From: Flavivirga amylovorans
GTDB lineage: Bacteria > Bacteroidota > Bacteroidia > Flavobacteriales > Flavobacteriaceae
Assembly: GCF_030540875.1 (NCBI RefSeq)
Contig: NZ_JAUOEM010000005.1
Span: 124,001-188,000 of the forward strand
Direction of reading: 5' to 3'
Length of the DNA stretch: 64,000 bases
Of this stretch, positions 49,441-58,955 are shown piece by piece (position 1 is the stretch's first letter; every line of letters begins with the position of its first letter). A model generated the notes under the pieces. The model had not been told where the DNA came from, did not search any database, and saw nothing but the letters and a program-made list of their open reading frames with translations. The translations under genes and the position numbers were made by a program.

Positions 49441-50556
49441 TTAATTGGGTGCAGAATCATTCTTAGCTTCTACAAAAATAGCAACAATACGTTCAATGGT
49501 TTTGCCATAATTAACATTAGAAGAGTTGGATAAAGCAATAATAACTAACTTTTCCTTTGGGAAAATTTCAAACTTTGTAATACCACCAACCGAGCCGCCA
49601 TCATGTCCGAAACCTTTTAATTTTTTTCTTTTAATAACACCCCAACCTATACCATAACCAGTCTTTTTTCCGTAAAATAACTTTTGAGATTTTGTAAGCT
49701 CTTTTATAGTTTTTTCTGAAAGAAACTCTTTTTTAATCATCGCATTTCCAAATTTTATTAAATCGTGAGTTGTAGAAATAAAACCGCCTCCAGCCCATTT
49801 ATAACTGTTATCTACATAGCTTGCATTTTTAATAGTGTTTGATGCGTCAATTTGATAAAATGACGCTCTGTTTCTAATAATATCTTCGTTTTTATCAGCA
49901 TATGTATCATTCATATTTAGTTTAGAGAAGACCTCCTGTTTCATAAAGTCTAAAAAAGAAAGACCACTTGCTCCCTCAACAGCAGCACTAAGTAAATTAA
50001 AGCCATATGAAGAATAAGAATACTTAGTTCCAGGTTTAAATAATAAAGAATCATTTTTAAAAATATCCAGACCCGATTTAACGGTATTGTATTTTTTTGC
50101 CGAAGTATATTCTGAGTTTCTATAGTGCCTTATGCCAGCAATATGCCCTGCAATTTGTCTAACTGTAATGGGATGTTTTTTTTGAGGAAAATATGTTACA
50201 TAGGTTTGTATGGTTGAATCTAAATTTAGTTTTCCATTTTCAATCAACTTACCAAGAGCAGCAGCTGTTAGTGGTTTTGATACACTACCAATTCTAAAAA
50301 GCGTTTCTCCAGAAGTGACAGGTACCTGAAGCTCAATATCAGCAAATCCAAATCCTTCAGACCACACAATATCCCCATCAATAGAAATAGCGATATCAAT
50401 CCCAGGGATGTTCTGTTTTTGTTGAAGTGAATCTATAATACGATGTGCTTTGAATATAGCCGAAGCATATGTCGCGTTTTTAATGTTTTGGCCAGTACCT
50501 TTTATTCCAATCAAAAATGGAATTATAAGTATTGAAAGCTTAAATAGAAGTTTCAT
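49441..50556 (-). CDS. serine hydrolase of the beta-lactamase (class C) fold
   Basis: The 371-residue protein has a signal peptide (1-23, ending GTGQ) and a serine beta-lactamase-like domain. The catalytic pair is S91-x2-K94 in RIGSVSKPLTAA. The second motif reads YSS in KYSYSSYGFNLL and the third HDGGSVGG. Members include class C beta-lactamases, DD-peptidases and esterases. The changes in motif 2 make a simple beta-lactamase less likely than a peptidase or esterase. It should be periplasmic. It follows the TfoX-N gene after 41 bp. Confidence 0.88.
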   Translation of the reverse strand: MKLLFKLSILIIPFLIGIKGTGQNIKNATYASAIFKAHRIIDSLQQKQNIPGIDIAISIDGDIVWSEGFGFADIELQVPVTSGETLFRIGSVSKPLTAAALGKLIENGKLNLDSTIQTYVTYFPQKKHPITVRQIAGHIAGIRHYRNSEYTSAKKYNTVKSGLDIFKNDSLLFKPGTKYSYSSYGFNLLSAAVEGASGLSFLDFMKQEVFSKLNMNDTYADKNEDIIRNRASFYQIDASNTIKNASYVDNSYKWAGGGFISTTHDLIKFGNAMIKKEFLSEKTIKELTKSQKLFYGKKTGYGIGWGVIKRKKLKGFGHDGGSVGGITKFEIFPKEKLVIIALSNSSNVNYGKTIERIVAIFVEAKNDSAPN

Positions 50557-50597
50557 AAATTGAATTGGTATAGATAAAAAACTTTGTCGTAAAAGAA

Positions 50598-50972
50598 TTA
50601 TTTAGCTTTCTTTTTTTTCGATTTACTTGCTTTTGCTAATGGATTAAAATGGATACATAAATCTAACCAATACGATAAATCATCATCGGTATCAAAACCA
50701 TCTGGTGTTACAAAAATATAACCTTTCATAGGACGTCCGGTAAAATCCATAGGCAAGCATGCCGGTTTTTCAAGTTCAGCTTCATAAACAGATTCTCCAA
50801 TACGTGCCATTAATAAACTGTCTCCGTATTTTTTATCAATATGAATACCACAAAGCATTTTATTGTCTACTTTAAAACATAAACCTCCCATCATCTTAAG
50901 TTCTGTAAAGTAAGTTCGTTTTTCTTTTAATTGCTGCCGTATTCTGTCGGCTAAGTATTCATCATAAGCCAT
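50598..50972 (-). CDS. TfoX/Sxy N-terminal domain protein
   Basis: The 124-residue protein has the TfoX N-terminal domain (about 1-110), with MAYDEYLADRIRQQL, the MMGGLCFKVDNKMLCGI segment and MKGYIFVTPDGFD. The tail ends in a Lys-rich stretch (SKSKKKKAK). In gamma-proteobacteria TfoX regulates competence, but stand-alone N-terminal domains in Bacteroidota have no proven function. The gene is between the acyltransferase and the serine hydrolase with 1 bp and 41 bp of space, so it is part of a minus-strand operon. Confidence 0.85.
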   Translation of the reverse strand: MAYDEYLADRIRQQLKEKRTYFTELKMMGGLCFKVDNKMLCGIHIDKKYGDSLLMARIGESVYEAELEKPACLPMDFTGRPMKGYIFVTPDGFDTDDDLSYWLDLCIHFNPLAKASKSKKKKAK

Positions 50973-50973
50973 A

Positions 50974-52065
50974 TTATTGATTTTTAAAGCGATTAATTAA
51001 TTTTCGATTCATATTGTATACAAATGTATTTGTTTTTGCATAATGAAATGATATAAAACAGACTACAATTGCAAACAGGATGGCACCGATAATAGCTTCG
51101 GTTGGGTTTAACGTCTGATTTAAAAAACGTTTCAGTCCGTAGCTTGTAAAACTTCCAAATAAAATGATAAAATGAATCACATAAATGGATAAGGTTTTTT
51201 CTCCTATTTTAGCAATTATAGATTGTTTTAAAAAGCGCTCAAAGGCATAGAATAAACCAAATAGTATGAATACATTTCCTAAACGTGTGAACAAATAATT
51301 GTAACTGGCGCTTAATTTTAATAACTCAATATTGGTAATACCATGCAGTTCTAGTAGAAACCATGACGAATAGTTAATAAGAAAATACCCTACTATAAAG
51401 AATGTGATTACGGAGCATAGTTTAAAGCGATTTCTGTGTGCATGTCTAAAAAAAACAGTAGCTATGAAAGCTCCAAAAGCGGAATAACCAAACCAAGGTA
51501 AAATGGTAAAAACAGATCCATTAATTTTAGTCATATAATTTGCAATAGGGAGTGGTAAGTTGCTTATAACCAAATCTCTGTATAACGGTTCGGAAATAAA
51601 ACAAAGGCAGCCTACTGCGAAAAGAATCGTTGAAAATAGGTAGCTATAATGCTTAAATAAGATATGTAGGGACACTAAAATAATAAGTGATAAACCAATA
51701 CATTGTAATACATCAATCACAAAAAAGTAAGAACTAAAATAACCACTAAGCCAGCTTACTAAATTAATGCGAAGGCTATAACCAATTCCAATAAGCAAAA
51801 GGCCTCTAAAAAAACCTTTTTTAATTCTTGGCTGATCATCATTTTTAGAGTGTGCACGTAATAACAGGTATGTAAAAACTAACCCAGAAATAGTGAAAAA
51901 AGTAGGAGCAGTAATACCTCTAAGATACGACCAGATGTTATAAACTATATTCGTGGAATCTCTATAAATAGGGTCGATTAATGTATCAATAAAATGCCCT
52001 TGTAGCATCATTAATATAGCAAATGCTCTAACAGCATCTATAAAGTACAAACGATTAGATTGCAA
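50974..52065 (-). CDS. heparan-alpha-glucosaminide N-acetyltransferase-like membrane protein
   Basis: The 363-residue membrane protein has about 10 helices. The N-terminus RLYFIDAVRAFAILMMLQGH carries the family's D-x3-A and Gln-Gly-His landmarks. GITAPTFFTISGLVFTYLL and the HFIILFGSFTSYGL segment resemble DUF1624/HGSNAT acyltransferases, which move acetyl groups across the membrane to sugars. A link to cell-envelope polysaccharide modification is plausible but not shown. It is 1 bp upstream of the TfoX-N gene. Confidence 0.85.
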   Translation of the reverse strand: MQSNRLYFIDAVRAFAILMMLQGHFIDTLIDPIYRDSTNIVYNIWSYLRGITAPTFFTISGLVFTYLLLRAHSKNDDQPRIKKGFFRGLLLIGIGYSLRINLVSWLSGYFSSYFFVIDVLQCIGLSLIILVSLHILFKHYSYLFSTILFAVGCLCFISEPLYRDLVISNLPLPIANYMTKINGSVFTILPWFGYSAFGAFIATVFFRHAHRNRFKLCSVITFFIVGYFLINYSSWFLLELHGITNIELLKLSASYNYLFTRLGNVFILFGLFYAFERFLKQSIIAKIGEKTLSIYVIHFIILFGSFTSYGLKRFLNQTLNPTEAIIGAILFAIVVCFISFHYAKTNTFVYNMNRKLINRFKNQ

Positions 52066-52177
52066 AATGAATTGAATTGGTTATGATAAATATACTTCTA
52101 TTATCTTAACCTTAATATTACTAAACTAATATATTTATAATTTAGTGCATCTTTCAAATTACAAGACGGTGTTTGTC

Positions 52178-52963
52178 TTAGAAGTGATAAGTCACAATCC
52201 GTTCGTTTAAAGGCTGTTCGTTACGGTAATTATTAATCGGCATATTATTTCTAAGTTTTAGAACTTCCTCAACAGATAAGACTATGGGTTCTTTAAATAC
52301 AATCCAATTCACATTTTCGGTACAAGGTGGTGTTGTTAAAGAGCCTTCGTAGGAGTAATAATGCTTATCTTCTAAAAATAAACTTGATAAATCAATTTTT
52401 TGATGAATATCCTTTACTGCTCCTTCTTTAATTGGTAAAAAGCTTTCAAAAAATTCGAATAATTGACTTTCGTCTCCTTCTTCTCCCAAAAGCCCTAAAA
52501 CAGTTATTTTTCCAGTTTTATTAACATGAACTAAATGCATTTCAATAGGGTAGATAACACCATTTATTTTATGCTCCGAGGGCTCATGAAAATGGATCTG
52601 TTTTAAATAATAGGTTTCGTTTTTGTAATTTATAGAGTCACCAGTTTCAAAATCAAACTGTATGGAATGGCCATTATTTTCAACTTCACTAATAAGTGTT
52701 GTTGGTGTATATTGTATTTTTAAGTCCTCCTGAATTCTTACTGAATCTGCATTTTTATGAATAATATTGATTGGCGATTGATGTTTTCCATCACAGTCGG
52801 AATTCTTTTCGATTTCTATCCAATGTTCTGGTGATGTTTCTCCAGAATAGCTCCAGTGATGTTCGTTTTCTTGATTTTTTTCGTGCGTATTCTTTTTAGA
52901 ATTGGTACAAGAAATAGTAGTTATTAAAGCAGCACTTAAAAATAAAGTGATTTTCGCATTCAT
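52178..52963 (-). CDS. alpha-type carbonic anhydrase lipoprotein
   Basis: The 261-residue protein has a lipoprotein signal (TTISC, Cys 19) and an alpha carbonic anhydrase domain. It starts HWSYSGETSPEHWIEI and contains KHQSPINI, the zinc ligands H-F-H in QIHFHEPSEH with the third His in EMHLVHVN, and the substrate-pocket segment SLTTPPCTENVNW. It converts CO2 and bicarbonate and would act in the periplasm. It is alone on the minus strand, 113 bp upstream of the acyltransferase. Confidence 0.94.
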   Translation of the reverse strand: MNAKITLFLSAALITTISCTNSKKNTHEKNQENEHHWSYSGETSPEHWIEIEKNSDCDGKHQSPINIIHKNADSVRIQEDLKIQYTPTTLISEVENNGHSIQFDFETGDSINYKNETYYLKQIHFHEPSEHKINGVIYPIEMHLVHVNKTGKITVLGLLGEEGDESQLFEFFESFLPIKEGAVKDIHQKIDLSSLFLEDKHYYSYEGSLTTPPCTENVNWIVFKEPIVLSVEEVLKLRNNMPINNYRNEQPLNERIVTYHF

Positions 52964-52991
52964 GATATAAATATTTAATCATTTGTATAAT

Positions 52992-53041
52992 GAACTCATC
53001 TTGACTTTTTATGATTTGATATGAAAAGTCAAGAAGAGTTC
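52992..53041. repeat. solo inverted-repeat hairpin related to the 26939 element
   Basis: GAACTCATCTTGACTTTT (52992-53009) and AAAAGTCAAGAAGAGTTC (53024-53041) are reverse complements with one mismatch, loop of 14 nt. The outer arm resembles the terminal inverted repeat at 26939 (GAACTCATTTTAGACTTTTT). It may be a deleted derivative. The rest of the 303-bp gap between the carbonic anhydrase and the symporter is AT-rich with a weak promoter only. Confidence 0.5.
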
Positions 53042-53215
53042 CATGCAAAATTACATTTTACACTGTTTTAAAACCTTACTTTTATCAGCTTTTGATAGTT
53101 TTAAGCTTAAAGTTATTAACTATTTCGTTTTCGAAATTATAAAGCCTGTTTTTTAAATTGAGATTATTTTCTTCAGATTAAATCCTCAAGATTAGTTTTT
53201 AATATTAGTATTTAA

Positions 53216-53244
53216 TTGAACTTGAAGTTAATTTAATACATTTA
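53216..53244 (+). promoter_or_regulatory. candidate promoter of the AGCS gene
   Basis: TTG (53216-53218), an 18-nt spacer and TACATTTA (53237-53244) match the Bacteroidota consensus except for the last base of the -7 box. It is 22 bp upstream of the ATG. Confidence 0.35.
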
Positions 53245-53266
53245 AGAATTGAACTAATAAAGAATT

Positions 53267-54643
53267 ATGAGCCAACTGGAACAAATTATTAAGACCTTTT
53301 CTAATTATGCGTGGGGGTTGCCTTTGGTAATATTGCTAATTGGAGGCGGATTATACCTTTTAATTTTATCAAAATTTTTACCATTTAGATTTATTGGTCA
53401 TGCCATTCAAGTATTAAGAGGAAGGTACGACGATCCCAATGATCCAGGACAGATTAGCCATTTTAAAGCATTAACAACAGCATTGTCTTCTACCATAGGT
53501 ATGGGGAATATTGCAGGTGTTGCCGTAGCCATTTCCGTTGGTGGACCTGGTGCTATGTTTTGGATGTGGATAAGTGCTGTTGTTGGTATGTCTACTAAGT
53601 TTTTTACATCTACACTAGCCATTATGTATCGTGGAAAAGATAGTAAAGGAGATTTACAAGGAGGGCCTATGTACTTTATTATAGAAGGTCTGGGAAAGCA
53701 TTGGAAACCCTTGGCTATTATGTTTAGTTTCTTTGGGATGATTGGTGCATTACCTGTCGTTAATGTGAATCAATTAACACAAGCCATAAATGATATTATA
53801 TTAATACCCAATGGTGTCACCGTTGGTTTAAAGTCCAATCTAATTATTGCATTTGTTTTGGTCTCACTAACGTCTGTTATTATTCTTGGTGGATTGCAAC
53901 GTATTAGTAATGCAGCCTCTAAGATGGTGCCTTCTATGGTATTGTTATATTTTGTATTAGTATTGTTTATTTTGATATCTAATTATGATGTGGTTCCTAA
54001 ATATTTCTTAATGATTTTTACGGATGCTTTTTCAGCAGAAAACTTTAAAGAAAGCCCTGTGTTAGGAGGAGTATTAGGCGGATTGATTTTGTACGGTATT
54101 CGACGTGGTGCATTTTCAAATGAAGCAGGTATAGGTACCGCACCCATGGCACATGGTGCAGCCAAAACCGATGAACCCGTACGAGAAGGTTTAGTGGCTA
54201 TGTTGGGACCAGCTATAGATACACTCGTTGTTTGTACGCTAACAGCGTTGGCTATTTTGGTAACAGGTGTTTGGGAAACTACTTCGGATAATGGTGTGAG
54301 TTTAACAGCTTCAGCATTTAGCCATACAATACCAGTTTATGGTAAATATTTGCTCATGGTTTGTGTGGCTATTTTTAGTATTTCATCATTGTTTTCCTAT
54401 GCTTATTATGGTACTAAATGTTTATCGTTTTTAATAGGTGCTGATAAAAAACATTATTATAATTATATTTATATACTCAGTATTATACTTGCTGCAACCA
54501 CACCTTTTAGTGTGATGTTAAATTTAATTGATGGCACGTTTGCGCTTATGGCAATTCCAACTATGGTAGCGACTATAATAATGGCTCCTCGAGTTGTAAA
54601 AGAAATTAAAGAATATAGAAAGAGATTAAACCAAACTAACTAA
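53267..54643 (+). CDS. Na+/alanine (AGCS) symporter
   Basis: The 458-residue membrane protein has about 11 helices and family marks TIGMGNIAGVAVAISVGGPG (77-96), GGPMYFIIEGLG, the conserved GAFSNEAGIGTAPMAHG around 280-296 and a C-terminal helix with MVATIIMAP. AGCS transporters take up alanine or glycine with Na+. The stop is 8 bp before DUF4212, so it is likely to be co-transcribed with the acetate-type symporter unit, although the functional link between the two is not evident. Confidence 0.92.
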   Translation: MSQLEQIIKTFSNYAWGLPLVILLIGGGLYLLILSKFLPFRFIGHAIQVLRGRYDDPNDPGQISHFKALTTALSSTIGMGNIAGVAVAISVGGPGAMFWMWISAVVGMSTKFFTSTLAIMYRGKDSKGDLQGGPMYFIIEGLGKHWKPLAIMFSFFGMIGALPVVNVNQLTQAINDIILIPNGVTVGLKSNLIIAFVLVSLTSVIILGGLQRISNAASKMVPSMVLLYFVLVLFILISNYDVVPKYFLMIFTDAFSAENFKESPVLGGVLGGLILYGIRRGAFSNEAGIGTAPMAHGAAKTDEPVREGLVAMLGPAIDTLVVCTLTALAILVTGVWETTSDNGVSLTASAFSHTIPVYGKYLLMVCVAIFSISSLFSYAYYGTKCLSFLIGADKKHYYNYIYILSIILAATTPFSVMLNLIDGTFALMAIPTMVATIIMAPRVVKEIKEYRKRLNQTN

Positions 54644-54651
54644 ATTTAAAT

Positions 54652-54906
54652 ATGACTAAAAAAAACGCAAAAGCCTATTGGAAAGAAAACATAAAGTATG
54701 TTCTGATACTTTTAGTTATTTGGTTTTTAGTATCCTATGGTGCTGGAATTATATTTAAAGAAGCTTTAAACGAAATAAAAGTTGCAGGGTTTAAACTAGG
54801 CTTTTGGTTTGCACAACAAGGCTCTATGTATGTGTTTGTTATACTCATATTTGTATACGTTCGTCTTATGAATAAACTTGATAAAAAGTATGGTTATGAC
54901 GAATAG
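54652..54906 (+). CDS. DUF4212 small membrane protein
   Basis: The 84-residue protein has two hydrophobic helices (about 15-35 and 58-74) and the family's KAYWKENIKYVLILLVIWFLVSYG start and LGFWFAQQGSMYVFVILIF segment. DUF4212 proteins are the small partner encoded in front of VC_2705-type sodium:solute symporters. The next gene starts inside its last codons, which supports translational coupling and a two-subunit transporter. Confidence 0.9.
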   Translation: MTKKNAKAYWKENIKYVLILLVIWFLVSYGAGIIFKEALNEIKVAGFKLGFWFAQQGSMYVFVILIFVYVRLMNKLDKKYGYDE

Positions 54907-56677
54907 TATCATGCTAGTAGAGTCGCTAGGAGTTCAAAATTGGACCTATATATTAGTAGGAATTACGTTTGCATTGTATATAGGCATAGCTATTTGGTCG
55001 AGAGCAAGTTCTACAAAAGAGTTCTATGTTGCAGGCGGAGGTGTATCTCCGCTAGCTAATGGTATGGCCACTGCAGCCGATTGGATGAGTGCAGCATCTT
55101 TTATATCTATGGCTGGTATTATATCCTTTGCAGGCTATGATGGAGCTGTTTATTTAATGGGTTGGACAGGAGGTTATGTCTTATTAGCGTTACTTTTAGC
55201 ACCTTATTTAAGAAAATTCGGAAAGTTTACGGTACCAGATTTTATAGGAGATCGGTATTATTCTAATACGGCACGTTTTGTGGGAGTCATTTGTGCACTT
55301 TTAGTATCTTTTACTTATGTAGCAGGACAGATGCGAGGTGTAGGATTGGTATTCTCTCGTTTTTTAGAAGTTGATATTAATAAAGGGGTAATAATAGGCA
55401 TGTTAATCGTATTATTCTATGCTGTTTTAGGAGGCATGAAAGGGATTACCTACACGCAAGTAGCACAATATTGTGTCCTTATTTTTGCTTTTATGGTACC
55501 TGCAATTTTTATATCTATTCAAATGACAGGAAACCCTGTTCCTCAATTAGGTTTTGGTAGCGAATTAGCAGATGGCTCGGGAACCTATTTACTGGATAAG
55601 TTAGATGGTTTAAGTACAGATCTTGGTTTTGCTGAATACACCGAAGGTTCTAAATCGTTGATTGATGTTTTTGCAATAACGTTGGCTCTTATGGTAGGAA
55701 CAGCTGGTTTACCTCACGTTATCGTTCGTTTTTTTACAGTAAAACGAGTTAAAGATGCTCGTAAATCAGCTGGAATAGCTTTATTTTTAATTATGATCTT
55801 ATATACAGCCGCACCAGCTGTGGCCGTTTTTGCTAGAACGAATATGATTGAAACTGTATCAAATCAGCCCTATACTAGTGTTCCAGAGTGGTTTAAAAAA
55901 TGGGAAACTACGGGTTTAATAGGTTTTTATGATAAAAATTCTGATGGAAAAATTCAATATTTATCTGGTAATGCGTTTTTGAAAGATGAGCATGGTAAGT
56001 TCGATTTTAAAAAACCAGACCCTAATGTTAAAAATGAATTGTATGTAGATAATGATATTATGGTATTGGCAAATCCTGAAATTGCAGATTTACCAGATTG
56101 GGTTATTGCTTTGGTTGCGGCAGGCGGATTAGCCGCAGCATTATCAACAGCTGCAGGATTGTTGTTGGTTATTTCTGCATCCGTTTCTCACGATTTAATT
56201 AAGAAAATGATGAATCCTAATATTTCAGAAAAGGGAGAATTAATTGCAGCTCGTTTATCTGCAGTCGGAGCCGTTTGTGTGGCAGGGTACTTTGGGATTA
56301 ACCCACCAGGTTTTGTTGCAGCAACAGTTGCCTTAGCATTTGGATTAGCCGCAGCATCTTTTTTTCCTGCCATTATTTTAGGCATTTTTTATAAGCGTAT
56401 GAATAAAGAAGGCGCTATAGCTGGTATGGTAGTCGGTATTACTAGTATGTTGTTATATATGATTAAATATAAATTGGGATGGTTTGATGAGGTGCTTCCT
56501 GATAAAAGTGACTGGTGGTTTGGTATTTCTCCAGAAGGTTTTGGAACCATAGCCATGATTTTAAACTTCATAGTATCCATAGCTATCATGAAATTTACGC
56601 CACCACCGCCACAAGAGGTTCAAGATATTGTAGAGAATATTAGAATTCCGAGTGGAGCAGGTAGTGCAACACATTAA
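54896..56677 (+). CDS. sodium:solute symporter, VC_2705/ActP-like
   Basis: The protein of about 593 residues (ATG at 54896, overlapping the DUF4212 stop by 11 bp) has 13 helices of the SSS family and two large periplasmic insertions. Landmarks are RASSTKEFYVAGGGVSPLAN, MATAADWMSAASFISMAG, GTAGLPHVIVRFFTV and LAAALSTAAGLLLVISASVSHD. Related ActP proteins take up acetate and other short monocarboxylates with Na+. A more upstream TTG (54878) and ATG (54890), and a downstream ATG (54911), are alternative starts. It belongs with DUF4212 and is followed by acs, which fits an acetate-uptake role. Confidence 0.92.
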   Translation: MTNSIMLVESLGVQNWTYILVGITFALYIGIAIWSRASSTKEFYVAGGGVSPLANGMATAADWMSAASFISMAGIISFAGYDGAVYLMGWTGGYVLLALLLAPYLRKFGKFTVPDFIGDRYYSNTARFVGVICALLVSFTYVAGQMRGVGLVFSRFLEVDINKGVIIGMLIVLFYAVLGGMKGITYTQVAQYCVLIFAFMVPAIFISIQMTGNPVPQLGFGSELADGSGTYLLDKLDGLSTDLGFAEYTEGSKSLIDVFAITLALMVGTAGLPHVIVRFFTVKRVKDARKSAGIALFLIMILYTAAPAVAVFARTNMIETVSNQPYTSVPEWFKKWETTGLIGFYDKNSDGKIQYLSGNAFLKDEHGKFDFKKPDPNVKNELYVDNDIMVLANPEIADLPDWVIALVAAGGLAAALSTAAGLLLVISASVSHDLIKKMMNPNISEKGELIAARLSAVGAVCVAGYFGINPPGFVAATVALAFGLAAASFFPAIILGIFYKRMNKEGAIAGMVVGITSMLLYMIKYKLGWFDEVLPDKSDWWFGISPEGFGTIAMILNFIVSIAIMKFTPPPPQEVQDIVENIRIPSGAGSATH

Positions 56678-56791
56678 ATGTATTGTATGTTTATAATTCC
56701 ATGTAGCTTGTATAAATTATGCACTAAATAGATATTATTTTTTATTATTTTAGACATCCAAATTAATTTTAGAATAGCAGGTATAAGTAAT

Positions 56792-58699
56792 ATGAGCAAT
56801 TATCACATAAAACATTTAGAAGAATATTATCAAGTTTACAGAAAATCAATAAGAGAACCGGAAAATTTTTGGGAAGAAGTTGCAGAGGAACATTTTATGT
56901 GGCAACGAAAATGGGATAATGTTTTAAGTTGGGATTTTTCTAAACCAGAAGTGACATGGTTTGAGGGGGCAGAGTTAAATATTACGGAAAACTGTATTGA
57001 TAGGCATTTAGCGACTCGTGGTGATAAAACGGCTATTTTATTTGAGCCTAATGATCCTAAAGATGATGCTGAACACATTACTTATAATCAATTACATAAA
57101 CGTGTTAATCAATTTGCCAATGTCTTAAAAGACCAAGGCATTAAAAAAGGGGATCGCGTATGTATTTATTTACCGATGATTCCTGAATTAGCTATTTCTG
57201 TTTTAGCGTGTGCTAGAATAGGAGCTATCCATTCGGTAGTCTTTGCAGGGTTTTCTGCAACAGCATTATCAACAAGGATTAATGATAGCGATTGTAAAAT
57301 GGTTATTACCAGTGACGGTTCTTATAGAGGGGCAAAAACAATCGATTTAAAAAGTATTGTTGATGAAGCTATGAATGACTGTTCATGTGTAGAAACAGTT
57401 TTAGTTGCAAAACGTATTCATTCGGACATACAAATGATATCTGGGCGTGATAAATGGTTACAACCGCTTTTAGATGCAGCTTCAATAGATTGTAAGGCTG
57501 AGGTTATGAATGCGGAAGATCCGTTATTCATATTGTATACATCAGGTTCTACAGGACAGCCAAAAGGAATGGTACATACAATAGCTGGATATATGGTGTA
57601 TACAGCATATTCCTTTAAAAATGCCTTTCAGTATAAAGAAAATGATGTGTATTGGTGCACAGCTGATATAGGTTGGATTACAGGACATAGTTATATTGTC
57701 TATGGTCCATTGGCAAATGGAGCCACTACGGTGATGTTTGAAGGTGTTCCAAGCTATCCGGACTTTGGGCGTTTTTGGGAGATTGTTGAAAAGCATAAAG
57801 TAAATCAGTTTTATACGGCACCAACGGCTATTCGTGCTTTAGCTAAGCAAGGTTTAGAACTAGTTGAAAAATATGATTTGTCGTCACTTAAAGTTCTAGG
57901 ATCTGTAGGAGAACCAATAAACGAAGAAGCATGGCACTGGTATAATGATAATGTTGGTAAAAAGAAAAGTCCGATAGTTGATACTTGGTGGCAAACAGAG
58001 ACAGGGGGTATTATGATTACGCCTATTCCGTTTGTAACACCAACAAAACCAACCTATGCTACTTTACCATTTATAGGCATTCAACCCGCTTTAATGGATG
58101 AAAATGGAAAAGAACTAAAAGGTAACCAAGTCGATGGTCGTTTGTGTATAAAGTTTCCATGGCCTAGTATGGCACGTACCATTTGGGGAAATCATCAACG
58201 TTATAAGGACACGTATTTTTCTGCTTATGAAAACAAGTATTTTACAGGAGATGGTGCTTTGCGTGATGAAGTAGGATATTATAGAATTACAGGACGTGTT
58301 GACGATGTTATTATTGTATCTGGTCATAATTTAGGAACTGCACCAATTGAAGATGCTATTAACGAACATCCAGCAGTTGCAGAATCTGCCATAGTAGGTT
58401 TCCCGCACGATGTAAAAGGAAATGCGCTATATGGTTATGTGATTTTAAAGGATGTAGGAGAAACCAGAGATCAGGATAATTTACGTAAAGAGATTAATCA
58501 AATTATTACCGAACATATTGGGCCTATTGCAAAATTGGACAAAATCCAATTTACTCAAGGGTTGCCAAAAACACGCTCTGGTAAAATAATGAGACGTATT
58601 TTAAGAAAAATTGCTCATAAAGACACTAGTAATTTAGGAGATACGAGTACACTTTTAAATCCGGAAGTGGTTCAGGATATTATAGATAATGCATTTTAA
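56792..58699 (+). CDS. acs: acetyl-CoA synthetase
   Basis: The 635-residue AMP-forming ligase turns acetate, ATP and CoA into acetyl-CoA. Landmarks are the ATP-binding FILYTSGSTGQPKGMVHT (about 246-263), the acetate-pocket WWQTETGGIMITP, the GRVDDVIIVSGHNLGTAPIE hinge, and PKTRSGKIMRR near the C-terminus where Lys 598 is the residue that is acetylated in other bacteria. It is 114 bp downstream of the symporter. Together the two genes would import and activate acetate. Confidence 0.97.
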   Translation: MSNYHIKHLEEYYQVYRKSIREPENFWEEVAEEHFMWQRKWDNVLSWDFSKPEVTWFEGAELNITENCIDRHLATRGDKTAILFEPNDPKDDAEHITYNQLHKRVNQFANVLKDQGIKKGDRVCIYLPMIPELAISVLACARIGAIHSVVFAGFSATALSTRINDSDCKMVITSDGSYRGAKTIDLKSIVDEAMNDCSCVETVLVAKRIHSDIQMISGRDKWLQPLLDAASIDCKAEVMNAEDPLFILYTSGSTGQPKGMVHTIAGYMVYTAYSFKNAFQYKENDVYWCTADIGWITGHSYIVYGPLANGATTVMFEGVPSYPDFGRFWEIVEKHKVNQFYTAPTAIRALAKQGLELVEKYDLSSLKVLGSVGEPINEEAWHWYNDNVGKKKSPIVDTWWQTETGGIMITPIPFVTPTKPTYATLPFIGIQPALMDENGKELKGNQVDGRLCIKFPWPSMARTIWGNHQRYKDTYFSAYENKYFTGDGALRDEVGYYRITGRVDDVIIVSGHNLGTAPIEDAINEHPAVAESAIVGFPHDVKGNALYGYVILKDVGETRDQDNLRKEINQIITEHIGPIAKLDKIQFTQGLPKTRSGKIMRRILRKIAHKDTSNLGDTSTLLNPEVVQDIIDNAF

Positions 58700-58955
58700 G
58701 GGGAATTCGATTTAAAAAAGAAATCTACTAATGTTGTTATTTATCACTTTGAGCATTATTCATCGTATGTATTTCAGATATTAATGAAGTTGCATATCTT
58801 ATCATGTTTACGTTACTTGGTGGAAAAGTGCTACCGAAATAGCATTTTATTTGGACATGACAAAGAATTGTATTTGAAAGTATTAAGATGATTGTTTCCA
58901 GTGTAATTTACATCGAACAGACTTTAAAATAGGCGATCTATAAATTATTAAAGAA

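Noticed and set aside
58700-58955. Small gene in the acs-DnaQ gap
   Set aside because: All frames are interrupted by stops within about 30 codons and no terminator hairpin is clear; left as non-coding.
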